Origin: Bacteroidota bacterium
GTDB lineage: Bacteria; Bacteroidota; Bacteroidia; Chitinophagales; LD1
NCBI GenBank assembly: GCA_018267355.1
Contig: JAFDYP010000487.1
Location: forward strand, 1-9,651
DNA length: 9,651 nucleotides
Direction of reading: 5' to 3'
Shown: positions 1 through 6,785 of the stretch, one piece after another
How the letters are laid out: every line of letters starts with the position of its first letter
Numbering within the stretch: position 1 is the stretch's first letter
Made by a program: the position numbers and the translations under genes
Notes under the pieces: model-generated
Database searches by the model: none
What the model was told of the DNA's origin: nothing
The model's input: only the letters and a program-made list of their open reading frames with translations

Positions 1-982
1 AGGCATTCAGCCGACCAAAATTCATCTGGTAGCGTGTAGCTTTTTCCAGCAGTGTATCATTCATCCGCTTTGCCTCTGTCGCTTCGCCGGCATCGAGCAG
101 CGATCTGATCAGTGGGTCCAGCAGCGCTATCTGCTGGTATTTGTCATCATTGTCCAGACCGATCTGATACGATGCCCGGAAGTCTGCTATTGCCTCTCGG
201 TATTTCTTCTCATGCTGATAAATACTGCCCCTGATCTGATAGAATACGGCTTGCGCTATAGGATCTTTTGTCTGCGCGAGCAGTGGCTGAGATGTTTTTA
301 AAACACTCTGTGCCTCAGCGTATCTTTCCTGTTTGGCCAGCAGCTCTGCATAGTTCATATACCGCCTGGCCAGCGAAACCTTATCTCCCAGCTTCTCAGC
401 TGCTTTTATTGCTTTTGCGTGGTATTCTATTGCCTTGTCTATTTGCTGCAGTTCCTGATAGACTGCTGCCTTCCCCTCATATACTGAGGGCAAAGCTGCG
501 GCCTGGTCCCTTTCCAGTATCTCTGCAGCCTTTGTATAGTTATCTATCGCCTTCTGATAGTCGCCGAGTTTCAGGTTATCACCACCCAGGTTATTGAGCA
601 GATAGCCCAGATTTACTCTTGCGAAATGATTGGTATCCCGCTCCAGGTAGCGGACCGCAGTATCCGCATAGAGATTTGCCATTGCAAAATCACCCCGGTC
701 AGAGTAGTATAGCTGGAGGTAAATGTACCCTATCTCTATACCGCGCATATTATTCAATTCCTTGCTGATCGAGACTACCTCCTGCATCAGGGGCAGCGCC
801 TGAGACGTATTGACATTTATGGCGCTCAGTACATAGTCCACCAGCATATTGAGGCGTGTGGTATCACGCTGCGGGTGTAGATCGATAGCCGCCTTGATGC
901 TATCCAGCTCTCTGGTCTGGGCTTTTGCATCCACAGGGTGGAGCAGCAGTATGGCACATAGTATCAAAAGCGTTTTTCTCAT
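1..982 (-). CDS. Exported tetratricopeptide-repeat protein, N-terminal part (runs off left edge)
   Basis: Reading leftward from the ATG at 982, the frame stays open to the window edge, giving 327 residues without a stop, so the C-terminus is missing. Residues 1-22 form a signal peptide: basic MRK, a Leu/Ile-rich core, then a likely cut in DAKAQ. At least four TPR units follow at about 125-157, 165-198, 206-238 and 245-277, each with the usual helix-turn-helix spacing and small or aromatic positions (for example GDYQKAIDNYTKA). A weaker unit lies near 84-117. TPR arrays mediate protein contacts. In Bacteroidota an exported TPR region of this kind often precedes a membrane helix and a histidine kinase or HTH output domain, but none of that lies in the window, so the role is inference. 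An ATG four bases upstream (986) is in another frame and soon hits a stop, so 982 is preferred. It is divergent from the lipoprotein gene at 1159. Confidence 0.85.
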   Translation of the reverse strand, partial: MRKTLLILCAILLLHPVDAKAQTRELDSIKAAIDLHPQRDTTRLNMLVDYVLSAINVNTSQALPLMQEVVSISKELNNMRGIEIGYIYLQLYYSDRGDFAMANLYADTAVRYLERDTNHFARVNLGYLLNNLGGDNLKLGDYQKAIDNYTKAAEILERDQAAALPSVYEGKAAVYQELQQIDKAIEYHAKAIKAAEKLGDKVSLARRYMNYAELLAKQERYAEAQSVLKTSQPLLAQTKDPIAQAVFYQIRGSIYQHEKKYREAIADFRASYQIGLDNDDKYQQIALLDPLIRSLLDAGEATEAKRMNDTLLEKATRYQMNFGRLNA

Positions 983-1002
983 CCATTGAATTTACAGCAT
1001 TG

Positions 1003-1010
1003 CAAATGAA
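1003..1010 (-). promoter_or_regulatory. Possible -7 promoter box for the TPR gene
   Basis: On the minus strand this reads TTCATTTG, one mismatch from the Bacteroidota -7 box TAnnTTTG. It lies about 20 bases before the ATG at 982. No convincing TTG -33 element is visible at the expected distance, so this is a weak call. Confidence 0.25.
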
Positions 1011-1015
1011 CGGAA

Positions 1016-1035
1016 GTATCAGATACCGCCGTATC
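1016..1035. repeat. Cluster of GTATC/GATAC inverted half-sites
   Basis: The sequence reads GTATC-A-GATAC-CGCC-GTATC: three copies of one 5-base half-site in alternating orientation within 20 bases. It lies just upstream of the TPR gene's possible -7 box. A related 6-base inverted pair, ATACCG (1023-1028) with CGGTAT (1061-1066), extends the symmetry. It could be a regulator binding site, but the half-sites are short and chance is possible. Confidence 0.3.
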
Positions 1036-1070
1036 CCCTTTTTCCATGATTTTATCCCGCCGGTATGAAA

Positions 1071-1089
1071 TATCCTGTTTTTCAGGATA
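1071..1089. repeat. Perfect 7-bp inverted repeat in the divergent intergenic region
   Basis: TATCCTG (1071-1077) and CAGGATA (1083-1089) are perfect inverted repeats around a TTTTT loop. The element lies midway between the two divergent genes, upstream of the candidate -7 box of the lipoprotein gene. It could be an operator or a short hairpin. It is not a typical terminator, because no T-run follows either arm outward. Confidence 0.4.
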
Positions 1090-1110
1090 GAATGCCCCGC
1101 CGGCTCTGGC

Positions 1111-1118
1111 CACCTTTG
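1111..1118 (+). promoter_or_regulatory. Candidate -7 promoter box for the lipoprotein gene
   Basis: CACCTTTG is one mismatch from TAnnTTTG and is followed by CA. It would leave a leader of about 35 bases before the ATG at 1159. A clear TTG -33 element is not visible. The region just before the start is A-rich (AAAGCAAAAAATAA) and has no Shine-Dalgarno sequence, as is usual in Bacteroidota. Confidence 0.35.
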
Positions 1119-1158
1119 CAGCAACATTAGCAATCATCACAAAGCAAAAAATAAGCTC

Positions 1159-2532
1159 ATGAAAAAAGTAATCTATCTCTTTGTGCTAGGCACGATAGCA
1201 CTGACAGGCTGCCATCAGGATCACACCTCGCCACTGGCTCAGGTCACTACGGCAGCCCCTATCCGGGTCAATGACAGTACCTATACCTGTGGCGGCACCG
1301 TGACCGATCAGGGCGGTAGCGCAGTGACAGACCGCGGTGTAGTGGCAGGCCTCTCTGCCAATCCTGCCGTGGACAATACTAGCTGTGTAGTGATACCGAT
1401 AGGCAGCGGTACCGGGCCATTCAGCACGCAGATCGCTCCCTTCTACTCAGGGTACACCTACCACCTGCGCGCTTACGCTAAAAATACAGCCGGCGTAGCC
1501 TATGGCACGGACGTGACAGTAGCGCCGGGTGGCGGCAATAATGGCGGTAGCTGCAATGTGGTACAGATCAGCTCCAATATCACCACTGCCACTACCTGGA
1601 CCGCAGGAAACGTATATGTAGTACAAAACTTCATAGATATAGATGCACCGCTGATAATACAGCCGGGCGTGATCGTAAAATTCAAAGATGCCAACTGCGG
1701 CCTGCAGGTCTATGCCAAGGTCACAGCAGACGCTACCTCGGCCAATCCGATCATCTTCACTTCCTACAAAGATGACAATGCCTGCGGCGATAATAATGGC
1801 GATGGCTCTGCCAGCAGTGCAGCCAAAGGTGACTGGGCCTATATCAATATGCGCGGTGATCAGCACGGTTCGCTCTTCAGGTATTGCCAGTTTCTCTATG
1901 GTGGCGGCGCAGGTGGCAATGTAGTGATAGCCAATACAGGCACAGGCAATATTCATGACTTCACCTTTGACCACTGCACCTTTGCGCATACCTATGGTGA
2001 CAATCATGACTACAAGGCAGCCTTTGCCGGATCTGATATGAAGGACCCGGCTGTGAGCGTGCTGACCAATAATATCTTCTATGACAATGCGATACCGGTC
2101 TACATAGCGAGCTACTATGCTATGGACCCGAGCAATATCTACCACAACCCTGCCGATGCCTCACAAACCAATCAATACAACGGCATCTACGTATGGTCAT
2201 ACGGCCTGGCCGGCAAGACGGTACAGTACTATGAAGATGAAGTGCCGTATGTACTCTCACAAGGCCTCGGTGCCGGTGGCTCAGGTCAGCTCTTCAGCGT
2301 AGGGCCCAATGTGACGATCAAGATACCTGTAGGCGCGGGATATTCTATCACCGGTGGCACTGCCAACTATGCTATAGACCCGAGTGCAGTATTCACCTCA
2401 CTGAGAGACGATACACATGGCGGTGATACCAATGGCGATGGCAGCGCATCGAGCCCTGCTACGGGAGATTGGACAGGAGTCAAGATCGACCAGAACTGGT
2501 ACACGACCAATGTATTTTACAGCACGCACTAA
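1159..2532 (+). CDS. Lipoprotein with Fibronectin-III-like and beta-helix-type regions
   Basis: This 457-residue protein starts with a lipoprotein signal peptide: KK at 2-3, a hydrophobic core and the lipobox L15-T-G-C18, so Cys18 should be lipidated and the protein anchored in the envelope. Residues about 25-122 resemble the Fibronectin-III-like domain common in Bacteroidota surface proteins (GGTVTDQGGSAVTDRGVV, then YHLRAYAKNTAG). From about 150 the pattern suits a right-handed beta-helix or related fold (PLIIQPGVIVKFK, then a run of short beta strands). A block FTS-x-DD-DxNGDGSASS-x-GDW occurs twice, at about 200-226 and 413-438. Its DxNGDGS core (211-217, 423-429) resembles calcium-binding loops, but calcium binding is inference. 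The second block stops about 20 residues after GDW, so the last unit looks cut short. The start is supported by the signal peptide. A terminator follows directly. Function and ligand are unknown. Confidence 0.88.
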   Translation: MKKVIYLFVLGTIALTGCHQDHTSPLAQVTTAAPIRVNDSTYTCGGTVTDQGGSAVTDRGVVAGLSANPAVDNTSCVVIPIGSGTGPFSTQIAPFYSGYTYHLRAYAKNTAGVAYGTDVTVAPGGGNNGGSCNVVQISSNITTATTWTAGNVYVVQNFIDIDAPLIIQPGVIVKFKDANCGLQVYAKVTADATSANPIIFTSYKDDNACGDNNGDGSASSAAKGDWAYINMRGDQHGSLFRYCQFLYGGGAGGNVVIANTGTGNIHDFTFDHCTFAHTYGDNHDYKAAFAGSDMKDPAVSVLTNNIFYDNAIPVYIASYYAMDPSNIYHNPADASQTNQYNGIYVWSYGLAGKTVQYYEDEVPYVLSQGLGAGGSGQLFSVGPNVTIKIPVGAGYSITGGTANYAIDPSAVFTSLRDDTHGGDTNGDGSASSPATGDWTGVKIDQNWYTTNVFYSTH

Positions 2533-2556
2533 GAAACAATAAACCCAATGAGCGAA

Positions 2557-2586
2557 AAGCGGCGGAGCGATCCGCCCGCTTTTTTC
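2557..2586 (+). terminator. Rho-independent terminator after the lipoprotein gene
   Basis: The arm AAGCGGCGGA (2557-2566), a GCGA loop (2567-2570) and the arm TCCGCCCGCTT (2571-2581) form a GC-rich stem with a single bulged base. The T-run at 2580-2585 follows. It lies 24 bases after the lipoprotein stop codon and before the ATG of the next gene, so the two genes are probably not one simple operon. Confidence 0.85.
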
Positions 2587-2606
2587 CATTTCAAACATCA
2601 TCTATC

Positions 2607-4256
2607 ATGAAAGCAACATTCCTCCCTATCATCAGCGCAATAGTATTGCTCACTGTGGGCCTCAGCAGCAGTGCGCAGTCACCTATTATCATCAAAGACA
2701 TCAACCCCGGTAGCCTCGATGGCGTGGTCAATCAAACCTACCTGCGTGTAGGAGATAAAATATACTTCTGGGGTAATGATGGTGTGACCGACAATGAACT
2801 CTGGGTCACAGACGGCACCGCAGCAGGCACCACACTGGTCAGTGAGATCATACCGGGGCCCAATGGCGCGCTGGTGATAGACATGCTGGGCACCTATCAG
2901 GGCAAACTGGTCTTCATGGCTGATGATAGCATCCATGGCCGCGAGCCATGGATCAGTGATGGTACGCCGGCTGGCACCTTTATGCTCGCAGATGTCAATC
3001 CGGGTACTGGCCATAGCATACCTGCCTATCCCAGAGAGTGCCTGGGCAAATTATACTTTCAGGCGGATGATGGCACACACGGGCAGGAGCCGTGGGTGAG
3101 CGATGGCACTGTAGCCGGCACCCGTTTATTGGAGGATGTGCAGCCGGGCTTTGGCAGCAGCGGACCGCGGTACTTTACAGAATACAATGGCGCAGTGTAT
3201 TTTCAGACCTATACTACCAGCTATGGCTACGAGCCGTGGGTGACCACAGGCAGCGGCGCTACACTGTACCAGGACCTGCAGCCGGGCTTTTCCGATGGGG
3301 GTTTCTATACACCATGCGTCTACAATGGCAAACTGTATTTCGGTGGCTACTCTACCGCCAATGGCCTCGAGCTGTGGGTCACTGACGGGCAGCCGGCCAA
3401 TACGGCGCTCTTCGCAGACATCAATCCCGGTACCGGCAGCGGCTTCACAGATGGCGCGATAGATACCATGGGAGGCAGGCTTTTCTTCAATGGCTCTGAT
3501 GGCACGCATGGCTTTGAGCTGTGGGCCACAGATGGCACTGTGGCCGGCACTGCGATGGTCCATGACATCGAGCCATCCGGCAGCGGTAGCTTCCCTACAC
3601 ATTTCATGAGGCTGGGCAATAAGCTCATCTGCATAGCCGGCGAGGGAATAGACATCAGGAATCTCTGGGCTACTGACCTCACCACGCTGGCCACAGAGAA
3701 GGTATCCCGCTTTGATCCCACTTACAATAATGTGGTCAGGTATCCCACTATCTGGCGCGATAGCATCTACTACTTTGACTATGGCACCTATGATGGCAGC
3801 CAGTACCTCTATGACCTCTACGTGACTGCCGGAGATAGCGCCTCTGTACGCCGCATCAACCGGCTCACCCTGCAAAACTCTATCAACACCAATAGCTGGC
3901 TGGACGCTACCACTCACGGCATAGTGTACCGCGCCAGATACGACGTGGGCACAGGCTACGAACTCTACACACTGGACATACCCTCAGGTCCTAATAGTAT
4001 AGTAGCTACTTCTGATAAGGACGAGTTGCATCTCTATCCTAATCCTGCATACGGCACGCTATCCCTCACATCAGACAGACCATTTGTAGAAGCCTCTGTG
4101 AGCATCAGCGACCTGCTGGGTAGGGAGGTAGTGACATATAGCGCCCTGACGGGAGATCGCCTGCAGATAGATGTCAGCGCCATACCTGCTGGTGCATATA
4201 CACTGCATATCACAGATGGGGCGCATGAGTCAGTGCGCCGCTTCTGCAAGGAGTAA
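2607..4256 (+). CDS. T9SS-secreted ELWxTDGT-repeat protein
   Basis: This is a 549-residue secreted protein. The ATG at 2607 is chosen because it begins a clear signal peptide (residues 1-24, ending SSSAQ). The same frame is open upstream to 2469, but that stretch overlaps the lipoprotein gene and the terminator. The body is a tandem array of roughly 48-residue units with the signature E-[LP]-W-[VIA]-[TS]-DGT-x-x-GT. The first is at E64. Six are clear (NELWVTDGT, REPWISDGT, QEPWVSDGT, YEPWVTTGS, LELWVTDGQ, FELWATDGT) and about three decayed ones follow (NLWATDLT, LYVTAGD, ELYTLDIP). Such arrays could fold as a beta-propeller, which is inference. Residues about 474-549 are a type IX secretion sorting domain: LYPNPAYGTL, VSISDLLGREV, then IPAGAYTLHI and a basic end. 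It should cross the outer membrane through T9SS and be released or surface-attached. No promoter box is evident between the terminator and the start. The biological role is unknown. Confidence 0.9.
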   Translation: MKATFLPIISAIVLLTVGLSSSAQSPIIIKDINPGSLDGVVNQTYLRVGDKIYFWGNDGVTDNELWVTDGTAAGTTLVSEIIPGPNGALVIDMLGTYQGKLVFMADDSIHGREPWISDGTPAGTFMLADVNPGTGHSIPAYPRECLGKLYFQADDGTHGQEPWVSDGTVAGTRLLEDVQPGFGSSGPRYFTEYNGAVYFQTYTTSYGYEPWVTTGSGATLYQDLQPGFSDGGFYTPCVYNGKLYFGGYSTANGLELWVTDGQPANTALFADINPGTGSGFTDGAIDTMGGRLFFNGSDGTHGFELWATDGTVAGTAMVHDIEPSGSGSFPTHFMRLGNKLICIAGEGIDIRNLWATDLTTLATEKVSRFDPTYNNVVRYPTIWRDSIYYFDYGTYDGSQYLYDLYVTAGDSASVRRINRLTLQNSINTNSWLDATTHGIVYRARYDVGTGYELYTLDIPSGPNSIVATSDKDELHLYPNPAYGTLSLTSDRPFVEASVSISDLLGREVVTYSALTGDRLQIDVSAIPAGAYTLHITDGAHESVRRFCKE

Positions 4257-4268
4257 AAGCACCGGGGC

Positions 4269-6449
4269 CTACTGCACGCTATAGGCCATGCTGAGCTGTA
4301 TGAGAAAGGAGTGCACCTGTCCGATGGTATCAAAGCGGTAGCGCGCCCGGCTGCTGCCCTTGCCCACCTTGATGCTGTAGCTGCTCTCCAGCGTATTGAC
4401 CACGGCAAACATATCCTCATCTGTGCGGTCATCGCCCAGTGCCAGCACGCAGTCATACTGCCGCAGTGGCAGCATGCGGTGCAGCACAGATCCTTTATTG
4501 ACAGAGGCGGGTTTCACCTCCACCACTTTATTGCCGCTCATCACGCAGGCATCGAGGTTCTCCAGGTAGCTCTGCAGCACGGAGATCAGGTCCTGCGCCT
4601 CGCTCCACACATTGCTGCCCGTGGCAGTGCGGTAGTGCCAGGCCAGGGAGGCTGCTTTCTCCTCTATGAAGGTACCGCCGCAGCGCTCTGTGTAGAGCTG
4701 CATGATGCGCTGCACCTCCGGCAGCCATGTCTCTGCGCCCGTAGCTATCTCATGCCATTGGTCCCTGCGGCGCAGGTAGGTGCCATGCTCTGCGGCTATA
4801 GTGATAGGCAGGTGGCCCAGCCAGCGCTCCAGTGTAGCGCGGTCACGCCCGCTGCTCACCACTACCTCATTGCGCGGGTCGCGGGCCAGGGCAGCGAGCA
4901 GCTCCATGACCTCTGCACCCGGCTCAGCACGCTGCGGCTCCGGGTGAAAGGGCACCAGCGTACCATCATAGTCCAGCAGTATCAGCCTGCGCTCTGCGGT
5001 GCTGTAGCACTGCATCAGGGCCTGCCGGTCCTCATACTCCAGCCAGGAGGTCTGCTGCTCTGCGGGCGCCTCCAGCGCCGCTATGAAGCTACCCGCCCAG
5101 TGGTGCACATCATTGGTGCGTATCTGTTGCTGCATAGTGGTGAGGCGCTGTGCCTGCTCAGCCTCGGGCATCTCCAGCGCCTGCAGGATACAGGCAGCCA
5201 CCTCTTCATCGTCCAGCGGGTTGAAGAGCAGCGCACCGCTCATCTCCTTGGCCGCACCTGCCAGGTCACTGAGCAGCAGCACACCGTGTTTATCTTTGCG
5301 CGACGCGACAAATTCTTTTGCTACCAGATTCATACCATCGCGCAGGGGGGAGATCAGCGCCACATCACAGCCGGTATAGAGGCTCAGCAGCGCATTGTAG
5401 TCCAGCGAGCTGAACTGGAACACGACGGGCGTCCACCTGTAGTTGCCCGCCATGCCGTTGATACTGCTCACCATCTCCTCTATCATGCGGCGGCGCTCGG
5501 CATATTTTTTCACCGCAGTGCGTGAGGGCACCAGTACGAGTATAAATACGATGCGCTCGCGCCACTCGGGGTTTAGCTCGAGAAATCTCCTGTAGCCCTT
5601 CAGGCGGTTCAGGATACCCTTGCTATAGTCCAGCCGGTCTACAGAGAAGATGACCTTCATGCCCGGATACAGTGCGCGCAACTGCTCACGCTCCTGCACC
5701 ACTGCAGGCTCATCATACGCACTGTGAAACTTGTCAAAGTCTATGCTGATAGGAAAGGCATCTACACGCACTTGTCTATTCTGGTACAGCAGGCGGTACT
5801 GCCGCTGCTGCAGGCCCAGCATACGCCGCACACACTCCAGGAAGTGATCTGCATAGTCATAGATCTGAAAGCCGATGATATCGGCACCCAGCAGGCCCTC
5901 CAGCAGGTAGCGTGCACAGTGGCGCGGCAGCAGGCGCAGCAGCTCATAGTCGGGGAATGGCGTATGCAGGAAGAAACCGATACGCACACCGGGGCAGCGC
6001 TGCCGCAGCATAGCAGCCAGCGGCATGAGGTGGTAGTCATGTATCCATACCGTGTCTCCGCTGCGTATGATCTGCGCAGCTTTGTCTGCTATGATGGTGT
6101 TGGCTTTGATAAAGGCGTCAAAAGAGTCTTTGGTATATTCTACAAAGGAGGGGAAGTAGTGGAATAGCGGCCAGAGTACAGAGTTGCTAAAGCCCTCGTA
6201 GAAAAGCTTGTTGAGTTTATCATGCAGGAAGACAGGATGCAGCTCAAACTCGCCTTCGTATTTCGCCTGGCCCTTGTGCCAGTCTGCCACGCTGAAGTCT
6301 GCCACACCGAGCCACTTCAGCTGCTGGTCACCACCGGGCAGGGAGTGCAGCGCACTGACCAGCCCGCCGCTGGAGAGTTTGATCAGGATATCATCTTCTT
6401 CCTGTACAAATGAAACGGGTAGCCTGTAGGTAATATTGAGCAATGCCAT
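4269..6449 (-). CDS. otsAB: Bifunctional trehalose-6-phosphate synthase/phosphatase (OtsA-OtsB fusion)
   Basis: This 726-residue cytoplasmic enzyme should make trehalose from UDP-glucose and glucose-6-phosphate through trehalose-6-phosphate. Residues 1 to about 470 are a GT20 glycosyltransferase: YRLPV (8-12), the nucleotide-sugar loop SSGGL (26-30), SNSVLWPLFHY (88-98), IHDYH with Asp138, the R272/K277 pair in VDRLDYSKG, and LRDGMNLVAKE with Asp371 and Glu379. Residues about 485-720 are a HAD-family phosphatase: nucleophile motif DYDGT (Asp493, Asp495), VSSGR (531-535), Lys646/Lys652 in VEVKP and NKG, and GDDRTDEDMF (672-681). Both active sites look largely complete. Two N-terminal spots differ from the usual synthase: SNRLP reads TYRLP, and the second Trp of WxGW is Val49. 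The ATG at 6449 is preferred over 6530 because the upstream 27 residues are unlike the family and the GT20 strand begins right after it. It converges on the T9SS-substrate gene with 12 bases between stop codons. Trehalose suggests osmotic or desiccation tolerance. Confidence 0.95.
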   Translation of the reverse strand: MALLNITYRLPVSFVQEEDDILIKLSSGGLVSALHSLPGGDQQLKWLGVADFSVADWHKGQAKYEGEFELHPVFLHDKLNKLFYEGFSNSVLWPLFHYFPSFVEYTKDSFDAFIKANTIIADKAAQIIRSGDTVWIHDYHLMPLAAMLRQRCPGVRIGFFLHTPFPDYELLRLLPRHCARYLLEGLLGADIIGFQIYDYADHFLECVRRMLGLQQRQYRLLYQNRQVRVDAFPISIDFDKFHSAYDEPAVVQEREQLRALYPGMKVIFSVDRLDYSKGILNRLKGYRRFLELNPEWRERIVFILVLVPSRTAVKKYAERRRMIEEMVSSINGMAGNYRWTPVVFQFSSLDYNALLSLYTGCDVALISPLRDGMNLVAKEFVASRKDKHGVLLLSDLAGAAKEMSGALLFNPLDDEEVAACILQALEMPEAEQAQRLTTMQQQIRTNDVHHWAGSFIAALEAPAEQQTSWLEYEDRQALMQCYSTAERRLILLDYDGTLVPFHPEPQRAEPGAEVMELLAALARDPRNEVVVSSGRDRATLERWLGHLPITIAAEHGTYLRRRDQWHEIATGAETWLPEVQRIMQLYTERCGGTFIEEKAASLAWHYRTATGSNVWSEAQDLISVLQSYLENLDACVMSGNKVVEVKPASVNKGSVLHRMLPLRQYDCVLALGDDRTDEDMFAVVNTLESSYSIKVGKGSSRARYRFDTIGQVHSFLIQLSMAYSVQ

Positions 6450-6785
6450 ACGCAGTGTGGTTTTAAGAATGAAAAAAGCAAATGGCAGGCCAGGGGGATA
6501 TGCCGCCGGTAGTAGCCCGCACCGGGGCAAACCATATTATTAAGTACGAATGAAAACAGGGGATATTGCAGGGCAATTTCACTTTGCTGCTAAGGCGCTG
6601 AGTGCATACTGCTTTTATATAGCCATGATGACTAAAACGAAAAGACAAATGCCGTCACGCGTGCCCTACCTATGAAAAGCGATAACGCTACAGGGTAGCC
6701 TCAGCCCGCCCCATGCCCCTCTACCACATTACGGCCCAAAAGGTTAAATTCGCTACCCCTAAAATCAAAAACGGGTGATCTGACT
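6450..6785. other. Divergent intergenic region between otsAB and the unknown gene
   Basis: These 336 bases hold no convincing gene. Both flanking genes point away, so both promoters must lie here, but no full TAnnTTTG box with a TTG partner is visible on either strand. The nearest matches are TAAATTCG at 6745-6752 (+, one mismatch, about 33 bases before the ATG at 6786) and TCACTTTG at 6579-6586 (+, one mismatch, about 200 bases upstream). For otsAB, minus-strand TATGGTTTG near 6530 has the right parts with one extra spacer base. A short inverted repeat, ATTGC-AGG-GCAAT, lies at 6565-6577. Confidence 0.5.

Noticed and set aside
268..597. A 109-residue + strand frame
   Set aside because: It is antisense to the TPR repeats and low in complexity.
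1071..1089. TATCC...GGATA resembling the E. coli HipB operator TATCC-N8-GGATA
   Set aside because: The spacing here is 9, the site is about 7 kb from hipBA, and the local HipB has its own very different palindrome. Chance is likelier.
900..1133. A 77-residue frame on the minus strand, using an ATG near 986 or further upstream
   Set aside because: It overlaps the signal-peptide region of the TPR gene in another frame; the frame starting at 982 is the one with signal peptide and TPRs.
1447..2145. A 232-residue open frame on the minus strand inside the lipoprotein gene
   Set aside because: It is antisense to a gene with a lipobox and domain repeats and has no own start context or domain.
3126..3917. 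A 263-residue open frame on the minus strand inside the ELW-repeat gene
   Set aside because: It is antisense to clear repeats and a sorting-domain protein; its length follows from the repeated codon pattern of the real gene.
4311..5525. A 404-residue open frame on the + strand inside otsAB
   Set aside because: It is fully antisense to a protein with intact catalytic motifs, has a His/Gln/Leu-rich shadow-like composition and no recognisable domain.
6463..6648. A 61-residue minus-strand frame upstream of otsAB
   Set aside because: It overlaps the extended otsAB frame region, has no domain or signal, and its composition is not protein-like.
6625..6675. A 16-codon + strand frame (MMTKTKRQ...)
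   Set aside because: Too short and without a supporting promoter or homology.
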